Source of the DNA: Pseudomonas sp. AKS31
Lineage (GTDB): Bacteria > Pseudomonadota > Gammaproteobacteria > Pseudomonadales > Pseudomonadaceae
Assembly (NCBI RefSeq): GCF_023634765.1
Contig: NZ_JAMLFX010000003.1
Span: 198,102-262,101, forward strand
Direction: 5' to 3'
DNA: 64,000 nucleotides
Shown here piece after piece: positions 20,130 through 31,202 of the stretch. Numbering within the stretch: the first letter of the stretch is position 1; the number at the start of each line of letters is the position of its first letter. A program made the translations under genes and the position numbers. The notes under the pieces are model-generated. The model made no database searches. It saw only the letters and a program-made list of their open reading frames with translations, and was not told where the DNA came from.

Positions 20130-20333
20130 ATGGCTCAGCCCTACGAAGAACGCAACAGCGCCGCGAAAACCCGTCGTCAGCAGGAAGACCAGCGCCGCAT
20201 GGAGTTTCGCCGCGCAATCGAAGATCGCTTCGAACTTCGCCAGCTTCAAGCCGAAATCGGCGATTTTCCCGAAATCAACCACTGGCAGGCGGCTCCCGCA
20301 ACTTCCCGTCGAAGCGCTCAACCAGCGCGCTGA
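20130..20333 (+). CDS. Small conserved highly charged protein (PA3496-like)
   Basis: 67 residues, rich in Arg, Glu and Gln (AAKTRRQQEDQRRMEFRRAIED), predicted helical, no signal peptide. A good ribosome site (TTGGGAGAATCGAA) precedes the ATG. It resembles small Pseudomonas proteins annotated as PA3496-like putative envelope-integrity proteins; that assignment is from memory. Its last 59 bases overlap the end of pycR in convergent orientation. The final 15 residues, read in the overlap, look unlike the rest, so the gene may have been extended by loss of an earlier stop. Confidence 0.6.
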   Translation: MAQPYEERNSAAKTRRQQEDQRRMEFRRAIEDRFELRQLQAEIGDFPEINHWQAAPATSRRSAQPAR

Positions 20334-21237
20334 TCTGCACCCGTTCGCTGCGGATAAACGCCAGGAAGGCGTGTGCCACCGGTGACAAGCGTTTGGCTTT
20401 GGCTTGCACCAGGCACCAGCTACGGAACAGTGGCAATTCTTCGACCGGCAGTTCGACGAGTCCGCCGGTCGCCAGCTCCAGGTTCAGGGCGTGGCGCGTC
20501 AACAGCGCCAGGCCCAGACCCGCCTGCACGCATTCACGCTGAGCTTCGGCTGAGGCCACTTCCTGAGTCTGGGTGAAGTGCACGCGTTTCTCTTTGAAGT
20601 ACTCTTCGCACGCCAGTCGGGTACCTGAACCCGGTTCGCGGATCAGCAGCGTGTAAGGCTCAAGATCTTGCAGGCGCAGTGGCCCCATGTGCGCCAACGG
20701 GTGATCCGGGCGCGCCACGGCAACAATCGGGTTGTTGAGGAAGGGCAGGAATTCCAGGCCCATGTCCTGCGGCACCATCGACATGATCACCAGATCGTCG
20801 CGGTTGTCCGACAGCCGTCGAATCACTTGGCCACGGTTGACCACCGTCAGTTGCAGATTCACTTCCGGGTGCTGGCGCTTGAACGCGGCGAACAGATGCG
20901 GCACGAAGTATTTGGCGCTGGATTCCACCGCGAGTTTCAGCTGACCTTGCAGCGACCCCTGCATGTCCGACAGCTGCATATCGAGGTTTTCCAGCCGCCC
21001 GAAGATGTCCCGACTGGCGCGCTGAAGGGCTTCGGCGGCCTCGGTCATATAGAGTTTTTTGCCGACATAATCGAATAATGGCTGGCCGATCAGCTCTTCG
21101 AGCTGACGAATCTGTAGGCTGACGGCCGGTTGGGTGAGGGACATTTCCTCGGCGGCGCGGCTGTAAGAGCGTAAATCACACACTTCGTTGAAGATCTGCA
21201 ATTGACGCAATGTCATACGCATCAGGGACTTACGCAT
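20275..21237 (-). CDS. pycR: LysR-family regulator PycR
   Basis: 320 residues. The winged HTH lies at about 8-67 (LRQLQIFNEVCDLRSYSRAAEEMSLTQPAVSLQIRQLE in short overlapping pieces) and a CysB-type effector domain at about 95-300. It is divergent from pycA, the arrangement of P. aeruginosa PA5437-PA5436, where PycR controls pyruvate carboxylase and affects virulence and lipid metabolism. Three in-frame ATGs lie within the first eight codons; the outermost is used because AAGAA precedes it. Confidence 0.88.
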   Translation of the reverse strand: MRKSLMRMTLRQLQIFNEVCDLRSYSRAAEEMSLTQPAVSLQIRQLEELIGQPLFDYVGKKLYMTEAAEALQRASRDIFGRLENLDMQLSDMQGSLQGQLKLAVESSAKYFVPHLFAAFKRQHPEVNLQLTVVNRGQVIRRLSDNRDDLVIMSMVPQDMGLEFLPFLNNPIVAVARPDHPLAHMGPLRLQDLEPYTLLIREPGSGTRLACEEYFKEKRVHFTQTQEVASAEAQRECVQAGLGLALLTRHALNLELATGGLVELPVEELPLFRSWCLVQAKAKRLSPVAHAFLAFIRSERVQISALVERFDGKLREPPASG

Positions 21238-21274
21238 TTCTTATAGGCTCTGACGGCAGGCTGATCACTCAACT

Positions 21275-21290
21275 ATAAGTCTTTACTTAT
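21275..21290. promoter_or_regulatory. Palindrome in the pycR-pycA intergenic region, candidate LysR site
   Basis: ATAAGT-CTTT-ACTTAT has perfect 6-base arms and contains the T-N11-A pattern typical of LysR-family sites. It is 37 bases upstream of the pycR start and about 136 bases before pycA, suiting autoregulation and activation of pycA from a distance. Confidence 0.65.
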
Positions 21291-21426
21291 GCATGACCCA
21301 ATTTTTATTCATTTTTGTTAATCCCTCATGAGCGCTAGTGTGGACCTGCGACCAAATTGAAACATTTGGTCACGCGTCGACCTGGTCTAGCAGGTCGTGG
21401 TGCCACCGGCTCAAGGGAACCTCCAA

Positions 21427-22842
<1,416 letters not shown>

Positions 22843-22853
22843 GGAATACAACA

Positions 22854-24662
22854 ATGTCCAAGAAGATCTTTGTCACCGACACCATCCTGCGCGACGCTCA
22901 CCAATCGCTGCTCGCCACCCGCATGCGCACCGAAGACATGCTGCCGATCTGCGACAAGCTCGACAAAGTCGGCTACTGGTCGCTGGAGTGCTGGGGCGGG
23001 GCGACATTCGACGCTTGCGTACGGTTTCTGAAAGAAGACCCGTGGGAGCGTCTGCGCCAGCTGCGTGCGGCGCTGCCTAATACGCGCCTGCAAATGCTCC
23101 TGCGCGGGCAGAACCTGTTGGGCTACCGCCACTACAGCGACGACGTGGTCAAAGCCTTCGTCGCCAAAGCTGCAGTAAACGGCATCGACGTCTTCCGTAT
23201 CTTCGACGCGATGAACGACGTGCGTAACCTGCGCGTGGCGATCGAGGCGGTCAAGGCTGCCGGCAAACATGCCCAAGGCACCATCGCTTACACCACCAGC
23301 CCGGTGCACACCATCGACGCCTTCGTGGCGCAAGCCAAGCAAATGGAGGCCATGGGTTGCGACTCGGTGGCGATCAAGGACATGGCCGGTCTGCTGACCC
23401 CGTACGCCACTGGCGAACTGGTTCGCGCGTTGAAAGCCGAGCAATCGCTGCCGGTGTTCATCCACTCCCACGACACGGCCGGTCTGGCGACCATGTGCCA
23501 GCTCAAGGCGATCGAAAACGGCGCTGACCACATCGACACCGCGATCTCCAGTTTTGCCTCGGGCACCAGCCACCCAGGCACCGAGTCGATGGTCGCAGCG
23601 CTCAAGGGCACCGAGTACGACACCGGCCTGAACCTGGAACTTCTGCAAGAAATCGGTCTGTATTTTTACGCCGTGCGCAAGAAGTACCACCAGTTCGAGA
23701 GCGAATTCACCGCCGTCGACACCCGTGTGCAAGTCAACCAGGTGCCGGGCGGGATGATTTCCAACCTCGCCAACCAGTTGAAAGAGCAGGGCGCCCTCAA
23801 CCGCATGGCCGAAGTGCTCGCGGAAATCCCACGGGTGCGTGAAGACCTCGGCTTCCCGCCGCTGGTGACCCCGACCTCGCAGATCGTTGGCACCCAGGCG
23901 TTCTTCAACGTGCTGGCCGGTGAGCGCTACAAGACCATCACCAACGAAGTGAAGCTTTACCTGCAGGGCGGCTACGGCAAGGCGCCGGGCGTGGTTAACG
24001 AGAAGCTGCGTCGCCAGGCCATCGGCAGTGAAGAAGTCATCGACGTGCGTCCGGCCGATCTGCTCAAACCGGAAATGACCAAGCTGCGTGCTGACATCGG
24101 CGCTTTGGCCAAGTCGGAAGAAGACGTGCTGACTTTCGCCATGTTCCCGGACATCGGTCGCAAGTTCCTCGAGGAGCGTGCCGCCGGTACCCTAACCCCG
24201 GAAGTGCTGCTGCCGATTCCTGAAGCCGGCAGGGTCGCCTCGGCGGGCGGCGAAGGCGTGCCGACCGAGTTCGTCATCGACGTCCACGGCGAAACCTACC
24301 GCGTCGACATCACGGGCGTCGGCGTGAAGGCCGAAGGCAAGCGTCACTTCTACCTGTCCATCGATGGCATGCCGGAAGAAGTGGTGTTCGAACCGCTCAA
24401 CGAATTTGTCAGCGGCGGTAGCAGCAAACGCAAGCAGGCGTCGGCACCGGGCCACGTCAGCACCACCATGCCGGGCAACATCGTCGATGTCCTGGTCAAG
24501 GAGGGCGACACCGTCAAGGCCGGCCAGGCTGTGCTGATCACCGAAGCGATGAAGATGGAAACCGAAGTCCAGGCTGCGGTTGCCGGCAAGGTCACCGCGA
24601 TTCATGTGGCCAAGGGTGATCGGGTGAATCCGGGTGAAATTCTGATCGAGATCGAAGGCTGA
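22854..24662 (+). CDS. pycB: Pyruvate carboxylase subunit B (carboxyltransferase plus biotin carrier)
   Basis: 602 residues. HMGL-like carboxyltransferase domain at about 5-265 (FVTDTILRDAHQSLLATRM), with metal ligands in DTILRD and in FIHSHDTAG. The PYC_OADA domain covers about 290-480, and a biotinyl domain about 530-602 with the biotinylated lysine in ITEAMKMETEV. Also called oadA; the oxaloacetate decarboxylase sodium-pump partners are absent, so with pycA it is the anaplerotic carboxylase. Stop at 24662 is followed by a terminator. Confidence 0.93.
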   Translation: MSKKIFVTDTILRDAHQSLLATRMRTEDMLPICDKLDKVGYWSLECWGGATFDACVRFLKEDPWERLRQLRAALPNTRLQMLLRGQNLLGYRHYSDDVVKAFVAKAAVNGIDVFRIFDAMNDVRNLRVAIEAVKAAGKHAQGTIAYTTSPVHTIDAFVAQAKQMEAMGCDSVAIKDMAGLLTPYATGELVRALKAEQSLPVFIHSHDTAGLATMCQLKAIENGADHIDTAISSFASGTSHPGTESMVAALKGTEYDTGLNLELLQEIGLYFYAVRKKYHQFESEFTAVDTRVQVNQVPGGMISNLANQLKEQGALNRMAEVLAEIPRVREDLGFPPLVTPTSQIVGTQAFFNVLAGERYKTITNEVKLYLQGGYGKAPGVVNEKLRRQAIGSEEVIDVRPADLLKPEMTKLRADIGALAKSEEDVLTFAMFPDIGRKFLEERAAGTLTPEVLLPIPEAGRVASAGGEGVPTEFVIDVHGETYRVDITGVGVKAEGKRHFYLSIDGMPEEVVFEPLNEFVSGGSSKRKQASAPGHVSTTMPGNIVDVLVKEGDTVKAGQAVLITEAMKMETEVQAAVAGKVTAIHVAKGDRVNPGEILIEIEG

Positions 24663-24695
24663 GATAACCGCCGCGAACCAACGCTTTAAACCTCG

Positions 24696-24721
24696 GGGGG
24701 GCATGTGCTCCCCTTTTTTTT
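24696..24721 (+). terminator. Rho-independent terminator after pycB
   Basis: Stem GGGGGGC / GCTCCCC (7 bp with one G-T pair, loop ATGT) followed by eight T bases at 24714-24721, 34 bases past the pycB stop. Confidence 0.88.
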
Positions 24722-24737
24722 GTCTGAATTTTTCACC

Positions 24738-24829
24738 TGTAGGAGCTGCCGAAGGCTGCGATCTTTTGATGTTGTTTTGGGTTAATAAAAACAAAGATCA
24801 AAAGATCGCAGCCTTCGGCAGCTCCTACA
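24738..24829. repeat. REPIN-like inverted repeat, copy 3 (reversed arm order)
   Basis: Perfect 30-base arms at 24738-24767 and 24800-24829, separated by 32 bases rich in A and T. The arms face the opposite way to the other copies (TGTAGG... first, AAAAGATC... second), so the loop side is outward. It lies between the pycB terminator and the end of the first autotransporter. Confidence 0.9.
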
Positions 24830-24845
24830 GAAAATGTTGTGTCAG

Positions 24846-27125
24846 TTAAAACTCCATGCGCCATTGGCCCATCACGCCGTGAGTGCGGCTGTCAGTGGCC
24901 ATTTCACCGGTGAGACCAACACCGATCGTGTGATTGGCTGACAGCCCTAGGTCGAGGCCGGCGTCCACGGACAGGCTGTTTCGATCCAGCGCCGCACCGG
25001 CAATTTCAAAGCGTTTTCCGCCCTTGACCAGTTGCTGGCGGGTGTCGCTTTCGATCTCGCCAAAGGTGTGTTTCCAGCCGGCACTGAATCGCGGTGTCAG
25101 CGTCATGCCGTTATCCAGCCGACTGATTTTTGCCGTACGCAGGCCAAAGGTGCTGCTGAGGTTGTCGCGGGTTTGTCCGAAGACGTTCAGCGCCGCATCC
25201 CCACCTTTTTCACTGTAGCTGTCGCGCTGATAGCGCTGATAGCCAACACTGGCAAACGGCTCGAGCGTCGCGTTGTGTCGGCCAATATTGACCGCCAGTT
25301 CGGCAAAGGCCTGTTGGGTGTTGGCGTCGTAATTGCCCTTGAGGCGATCACTGAAACCGTTGAAGGCCACGCGACGTTTGCTGTCGCCGTCATGGCTGGC
25401 GTAGGTCGCCCCGAGACGCAGTGAGATCGGTCCGTCCTGGCGCACGGCATAGGCGCCAAGATGCCAGCTGTCGAGATCACCCTCATATTGGCGGGCGTCG
25501 AGTCGGGTCTGCGATTTACCGCCGATCAGGCCGACATGCCATTGCTCGTTGAGCCGCCAGTCCGCGCCCATGACCAGACCTTGGGTGGCGTGTTTGAGGG
25601 TACTGTCGAAGTCGCGGTCGACCTTGCCGCCATGACCGAGCGCCTGAATCCACACTCGCCCGGAGTCGGCAGCGCCGGCAGCCTGACGCGGCGAGGTGCC
25701 GGAACTGTAAGCCGAGCCGTAACGGCTATTCAGCTGCTGCATGGCCGAAAGCATGCTCGCGCTCACCGGAGTGATGCTGCTCAGGGTGGCTTTGGCGAGA
25801 TTGGCATTGCTGCCGGCGGCGAGTTGTTCGAGGGCGACCGGTGCGGAGGTTTTGTCGCTGGTCAGCAATGCCGCGACGGCGGTGTTTGAAGGCTTTGTTG
25901 TTTGAGATGTTGCCGGTTTTTCGGCAGCGTCAGTGCGTGCAGGTACTGTTGCTGCGCGCGCCGTCGGTTCGACAATACTACTGGCGACTGAACGTCCATT
26001 GCGGGTCTTGGCAAGTACTGCGAGCGCTACATCACTGCGGGTGTAATTGAGGTTCACCCTTTGTTCTTCATAGGACAGCGTCGGAATCATGTAGGCGAGG
26101 TTGGTGGTGACCTCGCCGAATTCTCCTTCAATCATGTCGGCGGTCAGAATCAAGTGCTCCGTGTTGTCCGCGTAATTTCCGGGCATCCCGTGAACCTGAA
26201 CCTGAGCGCCTCCCAAGGTTGCGGTGCCTTCGACCATTACGGGGTCTGACCCACCATCAGTAGAGACGCCATAGGAAAATACTGCGTCCTTAGCGAACTC
26301 CAGATCACCCTGGATTCTCGGCGCTCCATGCGCCCGGGACGCCACCAATGATCCGCCGACGTATAAGTTGGCAACGTGGCCGGAACCACCGAATACCGCC
26401 CCCTTGTCTACGGTTACCCCTCCAATCGAGCCATAGTTGACCAGTGCCGCCCCCGACTTGACGTCTGCGTCACCAGCAAATTCATGGCTGAGCGTCCATA
26501 GGCCACGGGCGACACGCAGACTTGAAAAATTGCGCGTCTCACCAATTTCACCGCCCTCGGTTCCGTTCAGTTGCAGGCCGTTGATGCCAGCGCCGCCGTC
26601 CAGGCGTCCACTCCAGCGGGCGCCGTTGTTGATCACCAGTAAATCGTCTCCTTCGCCCAGTTGCAGGGACACACCACCGACGCTCTCAACCGGACTGGAA
26701 AGAAACGAAATTGCCGTTGTGTAGGCATGCATGTCCCGATCAAAGGGATCGACGAGGTCAAACTCCTGGTCATCGTGTTCTTCCATGACGATCTCGGGAA
26801 ATTTCAGATCCGCGTAGAAAGCATCGTCAAAATTCACCGTTGCGACGGCGGGCTTTCCAAGACTCCTGAGGAACGGTGCAGAGTGTTCGAGCGGTCCGAT
26901 AAATTCCTCCACCGCAAAGAGGTCTTCGATCGGTTCCATCACGTTATCTGGAATAGCCGGAGCCACTGTTTTGGGGACGCGGGTTTTTTTTCGCGGCTTG
27001 CTGTCTTCTGTTTCTGCAGCGACGGGTGATTCGGGTTGTTGCGCTATCGAGGTTTCTACACAGCCGATTGCCAGTGCAATCGCCAAAGCCAGATGTTTCG
27101 GTTTGCAGATGTGTTGAGCGGGCAT
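24846..27125 (-). CDS. Autotransporter outer-membrane beta-domain protein (short passenger)
   Basis: Type Va secreted protein, 759 residues. Signal peptide to about residue 28 (CVETSIAQQ). Residues 30-130 are an unusual, highly acidic lead-in (EDSKPRKK, EEHDDQEFDLVD). A short beta-helix passenger spans about 140-345 and a P-S-T-A-rich linker about 360-420. The autotransporter beta-barrel spans about 485-759, ending in WRMEF with the C-terminal Phe needed for BAM insertion. It is a tandem paralogue of the next gene, with a near-parallel barrel. No passenger catalytic motif was seen. Confidence 0.87.
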   Translation of the reverse strand: MPAQHICKPKHLALAIALAIGCVETSIAQQPESPVAAETEDSKPRKKTRVPKTVAPAIPDNVMEPIEDLFAVEEFIGPLEHSAPFLRSLGKPAVATVNFDDAFYADLKFPEIVMEEHDDQEFDLVDPFDRDMHAYTTAISFLSSPVESVGGVSLQLGEGDDLLVINNGARWSGRLDGGAGINGLQLNGTEGGEIGETRNFSSLRVARGLWTLSHEFAGDADVKSGAALVNYGSIGGVTVDKGAVFGGSGHVANLYVGGSLVASRAHGAPRIQGDLEFAKDAVFSYGVSTDGGSDPVMVEGTATLGGAQVQVHGMPGNYADNTEHLILTADMIEGEFGEVTTNLAYMIPTLSYEEQRVNLNYTRSDVALAVLAKTRNGRSVASSIVEPTARAATVPARTDAAEKPATSQTTKPSNTAVAALLTSDKTSAPVALEQLAAGSNANLAKATLSSITPVSASMLSAMQQLNSRYGSAYSSGTSPRQAAGAADSGRVWIQALGHGGKVDRDFDSTLKHATQGLVMGADWRLNEQWHVGLIGGKSQTRLDARQYEGDLDSWHLGAYAVRQDGPISLRLGATYASHDGDSKRRVAFNGFSDRLKGNYDANTQQAFAELAVNIGRHNATLEPFASVGYQRYQRDSYSEKGGDAALNVFGQTRDNLSSTFGLRTAKISRLDNGMTLTPRFSAGWKHTFGEIESDTRQQLVKGGKRFEIAGAALDRNSLSVDAGLDLGLSANHTIGVGLTGEMATDSRTHGVMGQWRMEF

Positions 27126-27323
27126 TGAATCGAGCCTCTGTTAGCAGGAGACCCAACTCTATTGATGCACCGAAAAATCCGATGTCGGCTGCTTCCCGCA
27201 GGCTTGCAGGCGACATCGCATCGTTTTGTAGAAAATGACCGTGTGATCTTGAACCCGAAGTTTTACTCGGCTTCAGCGGTGCCGTTTCCTACACTCAATC
27301 AAGACCCCGCCGACTGTTCAACC

Positions 27324-30281
27324 TCAAAAACTCATCTGCCACTGCCCGATCAGACCGTGATTGCGGCTATTACTGCCGATCTCACCGCTGTATCCCACAC
27401 CCAAGGTATGCCGCGCCGAGATTCCCACATCCAGCCCGGCCTCCAGCACCAGGCTGTCGCGATCCAGCGAGCTGCCATCGACACTGAACGCTGTGCCGCC
27501 GGTCACGAACGCCTGGCGCGTGGAGCTGCTGACATCGCCATAGGTGTGTTTCCAGCCAGCAGCCATGCGCGGGGTCACGCTCATGCCGTTGTCCAGGCTG
27601 TTCAGGTGCGCCAGGCGCAGGCCGAAGGTGCTGCTGAAGTTGTCCTGGGTCTGGCTGTCGACTTGCAGCGCGGCGGCGCCACCCTTTTCCTGGTAGCGGT
27701 CGCGGTGGTAGCGCTGATAGCCGAGGCTGGCGAACGGCTCGGCGCTTAGGCGGCCGCTGCCCATGGCGTAGCCGAGTTCGGCGAAGGCTTGCTGACTGTC
27801 GGCGTCGTAATCGCCTTTGGGGCGGTCGCTGAAACCATTGAAGGCGATGGTGCGTTTGCTTTCACCCTGATGGCCGCTGTACGCCGCGCCCAGACGCAGC
27901 GACATCGGGCCGTTCTGATGCAATGCATAGACACCGGCGTGCCAGCTCTCGACGTTGCCGTCGACGCCGGTCGCGTCCAGATCGGTTTTCGAATAGCCGC
28001 CCAGTACGCCCAGGCGCCATGCCGGGTTCAGTGACCAGTCGGCGCCCAGCACGCTGCCCTTGGTGCGTTGTTCGAGACCACTGCTGCCGTGTTCGCCATC
28101 GAGCTTGCCGTAGCCGCCGATGCCTTGCAGCCAGAGGCGCCCGCGAGCATTCGGATCATTCAGATTGCGCGCCTCGGACGGCACGCCATTGGCTGCCAGT
28201 ACGGGTGTGTCGCGCTGATCAAGGCCGACCAGCAGTCCCGGGCTGCCGCCCATTTGCTGCATTGCCGAGAGCATGCTGCTGCCGACCTGACTGCTGGCGC
28301 CGAGGGTGGCGCTGGTCAGGTTGGCGTTGCTGGTGCCGGCCAGTTGTTCGATCGCCGCACCCGCACTGCTTTGGCTGGTATTGAGCAAGGCGTTGTACAA
28401 GGCGTTGTCTTTGCCGATCGAGGCGAGGCTGTTGGCGGCGTTGCTGCCGTTGCCGGACGTGGCGAACGCATTGAACGCTACGTCATTGCGGGTGTAGGTC
28501 AGATCGACCTGCGTCGGCGTGTAGGCGAGGGTCGGCGTCAGGAACGCATAGTCGCTGCTGACCTTGCCGAAGGTGTCGTTGACCTGCGCCGCTTGCAGCA
28601 CCGTGTAGTGGCTCTGCCAGGGATAGGTGCCAATGCCGGGATTGACGGCGAGCGTTGCGCCGTTGAGGTTGGCGATGCCGCCGACCTGTACCGGCGCGCT
28701 GCTGCCGTCGGCGTTGACGCCATAGGCGAGGGTGGCTGCGCTGCCCATGTTCAAATCACGAACGATCGTGGCGCGGCCGAGGCTGGTGTCGGTGCGCAAC
28801 GTGCCGTTGACGTTCAGATTGCCCACCGAACCGCCACCGGCATACACACCGCCGGCATCCACGCTCAGGTTGCCAGCGATGCTGCCTTGGTTGATCAGGG
28901 TGGCGCCGTTGCGCACCGCGCCGCCGTCGCTGAAATCATCATGTCCGGTCAGCGTCCACGCGCCTTGCTTGACCTCCAGCCATTCGAAATTGCGACTGGC
29001 GCCGAAGCTGCCACCGGCCGCGTCATCCATCACCACCCGGTCGTAACCGCTGCCGCCATCCACCACGCCGACAAAGCGACTGCCGTTGCGCAAGGTCAGG
29101 CTGTCGTTACCACCGCCCAGATCCAGCGCCAGGCCATTGCTGCCGCTGATCGTGCCGCCGTTGATGACGTTGTCGGCGAAATCACCGACGAACTTCACGC
29201 CGAAACCGTTGAGGCCTTGAATGGTGCCGAAGTTTTCCAGGGTGGTCGCCGCCAGCCCCGAACCGCCACTGCCATCGTCGACCAGAATGGCGCTGTCAGC
29301 CCCGCTGATCAGCGCGCCGCTGGCGTTGAGAATGTAGCCGCCACCCAGCGCGATACCTTCGCTTCCGTTGGCGAAACCGCCCTTGTCCACACCGCCCGCA
29401 CCGACGCCCTGAATGGTCCCGTAGTTTTCGATATGGGCAATCTTGTCGATGTCGACACCGTCGCCGTCACCGTTCGCTTGCAAGCCTGAGTAGGCCCCGG
29501 TGATGGTGCCGTGGTTGATCACCGTGCCATCGCCGTCGGAACCGAAGCCGGAACCGTTGCGGCCAGTAATCTGCCCGTAGTTGATCAGCGTCGCGCCAAG
29601 ATCGGTGGTGATGCCATGCCGGCCGCCGGAAATCACCCCGTAGTTGGTCACGCTGACACCGCTTGCAGAATCGATATCGATGCCGTCGAACTTCTCGTCG
29701 GTATTGTGCGAATCGCCGGACGAAATCTCGCCATAGTTGCTGATCGTCGCATTCGCGCCGGTCTTCATGCCGTCGCTGGCGTCGCCGCGAATCAGCCCGC
29801 CGACGCGGTTGATAATGGTGGTCTTCACGCCGTCACTGCGCAGCGCATCGAGATCCAGTCCCTGGCCGGTGGTGGAGCGAATCACGCCGCTGTTGTCGAT
29901 CAACAGGCTGCCGCTGACAAAGTTGCTGTCGATACGCAGCGCGTCGTTGGCACCGAGAATCTGCCCGCCGCTGCGGTTGTAAATCGTGTAGTTGCGCGCC
30001 TGGGTCAGGTCGCCACTGCTGTCGATGGCCCGGCCACCGCTGGAAACGATTTTGCCGGCGTTGTCGATCACCACACCGGCACCGCTGGTCTTGTCTTTCA
30101 GGCTCACGGCCTTGCCGCTGTTGGTGATGCTGCCCGGCGCGGAAATCGTCAACGTGTCGCTGCCACCCAGGGTTTGCGCTGCAGTGGTGGCGGTGTCGAT
30201 CTGCACGGTTTTAGCGTTTGCCGACGTAGCGGTGATCAATAGGGCAATGGCGAGAGACAGACGCTGAGGCGGGAACGGCAT
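27324..30281 (-). CDS. Autotransporter outer-membrane beta-domain protein (long beta-helix passenger)
   Basis: 985 residues. Signal peptide to about residue 23 (ATSANAKT). A long parallel beta-helix passenger covers about 30-560 with many repeats of the N-Y/H/F-G-x-I-x-G type (ISNYGEISSG, VTNYGVISGG, LINYGQITG, VINHGTITG). The beta-barrel covers about 715-985, ending in WQMSF. Passenger repeat style is that of adhesin-like autotransporters. The region just before the barrel (AIEQLAGTSNANL, SSMLSAMQQ) is shared with the neighbouring paralogue and resembles the conserved pre-barrel segment. 197 bases separate it from the short paralogue. Confidence 0.9.
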   Translation of the reverse strand: MPFPPQRLSLAIALLITATSANAKTVQIDTATTAAQTLGGSDTLTISAPGSITNSGKAVSLKDKTSGAGVVIDNAGKIVSSGGRAIDSSGDLTQARNYTIYNRSGGQILGANDALRIDSNFVSGSLLIDNSGVIRSTTGQGLDLDALRSDGVKTTIINRVGGLIRGDASDGMKTGANATISNYGEISSGDSHNTDEKFDGIDIDSASGVSVTNYGVISGGRHGITTDLGATLINYGQITGRNGSGFGSDGDGTVINHGTITGAYSGLQANGDGDGVDIDKIAHIENYGTIQGVGAGGVDKGGFANGSEGIALGGGYILNASGALISGADSAILVDDGSGGSGLAATTLENFGTIQGLNGFGVKFVGDFADNVINGGTISGSNGLALDLGGGNDSLTLRNGSRFVGVVDGGSGYDRVVMDDAAGGSFGASRNFEWLEVKQGAWTLTGHDDFSDGGAVRNGATLINQGSIAGNLSVDAGGVYAGGGSVGNLNVNGTLRTDTSLGRATIVRDLNMGSAATLAYGVNADGSSAPVQVGGIANLNGATLAVNPGIGTYPWQSHYTVLQAAQVNDTFGKVSSDYAFLTPTLAYTPTQVDLTYTRNDVAFNAFATSGNGSNAANSLASIGKDNALYNALLNTSQSSAGAAIEQLAGTSNANLTSATLGASSQVGSSMLSAMQQMGGSPGLLVGLDQRDTPVLAANGVPSEARNLNDPNARGRLWLQGIGGYGKLDGEHGSSGLEQRTKGSVLGADWSLNPAWRLGVLGGYSKTDLDATGVDGNVESWHAGVYALHQNGPMSLRLGAAYSGHQGESKRTIAFNGFSDRPKGDYDADSQQAFAELGYAMGSGRLSAEPFASLGYQRYHRDRYQEKGGAAALQVDSQTQDNFSSTFGLRLAHLNSLDNGMSVTPRMAAGWKHTYGDVSSSTRQAFVTGGTAFSVDGSSLDRDSLVLEAGLDVGISARHTLGVGYSGEIGSNSRNHGLIGQWQMSF

Positions 30282-30362
30282 GGGTGGACGGCCTTTTTGT
30301 TATAAGCGGGCCGTCCTGTATAGCGAAGGGTTTTTACAGAATGATGTCTTTGAGGTGATGAG

Positions 30363-31202
30363 TCACTGATCACGACGCACGTAAGCCTTACCGTAATGCC
30401 GCTCCATGCGCGCTTGAATCAACTCCAGGCCAATCGACATCAGCCAGTAAATGATCGCCGCCGTCGTCAGCATTTCGATGTAGCGGTAGCTTGAGCGTCC
30501 GTAGGACTGGGCGAGAAACATCACTTCCCAGACCCCCATCACCGAAATCAGTGACGAGTCCTTGAGCATCGAGATGAACTGGTTGGTCGTGGGCGGGATG
30601 ATCGTGCGCATGGCTTGCGGCAGGGTGATGCGCCAGAAAATCACCGTCTCGCGCATTCCCAAGGCCAGTGAAGCTTCGCGCTGGCCGTGGTCGACACCGA
30701 GGATGCCGGCGCGGAAGATTTCGCTGAGATAGGCGCCGTAGTTCAACGACAGGGCAATGATGCCCGCGACGATGGCGCCAGGCACGATGCCCAGTTGCGG
30801 CAAGCCCAGGTAGATCAGCAGGATCTGGATGAGCAGTGGCGTGCCGCGAAAGAACGAGGTGTAAAAACTGGCGATGCCGAACGCCACGGCGCTTTTCGAC
30901 AGCCGCGCCAATGCCGTGACGAAGCCCAGCAGGGACGAGGCAACAATCGAGCACATACACAGGAAAAGCGTCAGCGCCGCACCCTGCAAAAAGCCGTTGG
31001 GCGCGAGGTGCAGGCCGACCAGATTCGGCAGTTTGTCGAGGATGATCGAGAACTTCAGGTCGAAGCTCAGGAAGAACCCGGCGAACAGACAGAACAGCGC
31101 TGCCCACGTCAGGTACAGCCGCGTACGAAAACCGAACAAGCGTTGCAGGCGTGATTCAGCCACCGCTTGCGGTGGCTGTGGAGGTGTCGGGAAAGAAGTC
31201 AT
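30363..31202 (-). CDS. Polar amino-acid-type ABC transporter permease
   Basis: 279 residues, inner membrane, HisM/GlnP family. Five or six hydrophobic segments lie between residues 27 and 265. The coupling (EAA) loop is AGILGVDHGQREASLALGM near residue 180. Its ATG overlaps the stop of the upstream binding protein by 4 bases (ATGA). No ATPase gene is in the operon or nearby. The substrate is not readable; genomic context suggests a sulfur amino acid. Confidence 0.86.
   Translation of the reverse strand: MTSFPTPPQPPQAVAESRLQRLFGFRTRLYLTWAALFCLFAGFFLSFDLKFSIILDKLPNLVGLHLAPNGFLQGAALTLFLCMCSIVASSLLGFVTALARLSKSAVAFGIASFYTSFFRGTPLLIQILLIYLGLPQLGIVPGAIVAGIIALSLNYGAYLSEIFRAGILGVDHGQREASLALGMRETVIFWRITLPQAMRTIIPPTTNQFISMLKDSSLISVMGVWEVMFLAQSYGRSSYRYIEMLTTAAIIYWLMSIGLELIQARMERHYGKAYVRRDQ

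Noticed and set aside
28068..29489. 473-residue plus-strand open frame inside the long autotransporter
   Set aside because: Antisense of repetitive autotransporter coding sequence; no ribosome site and no recognisable domain.
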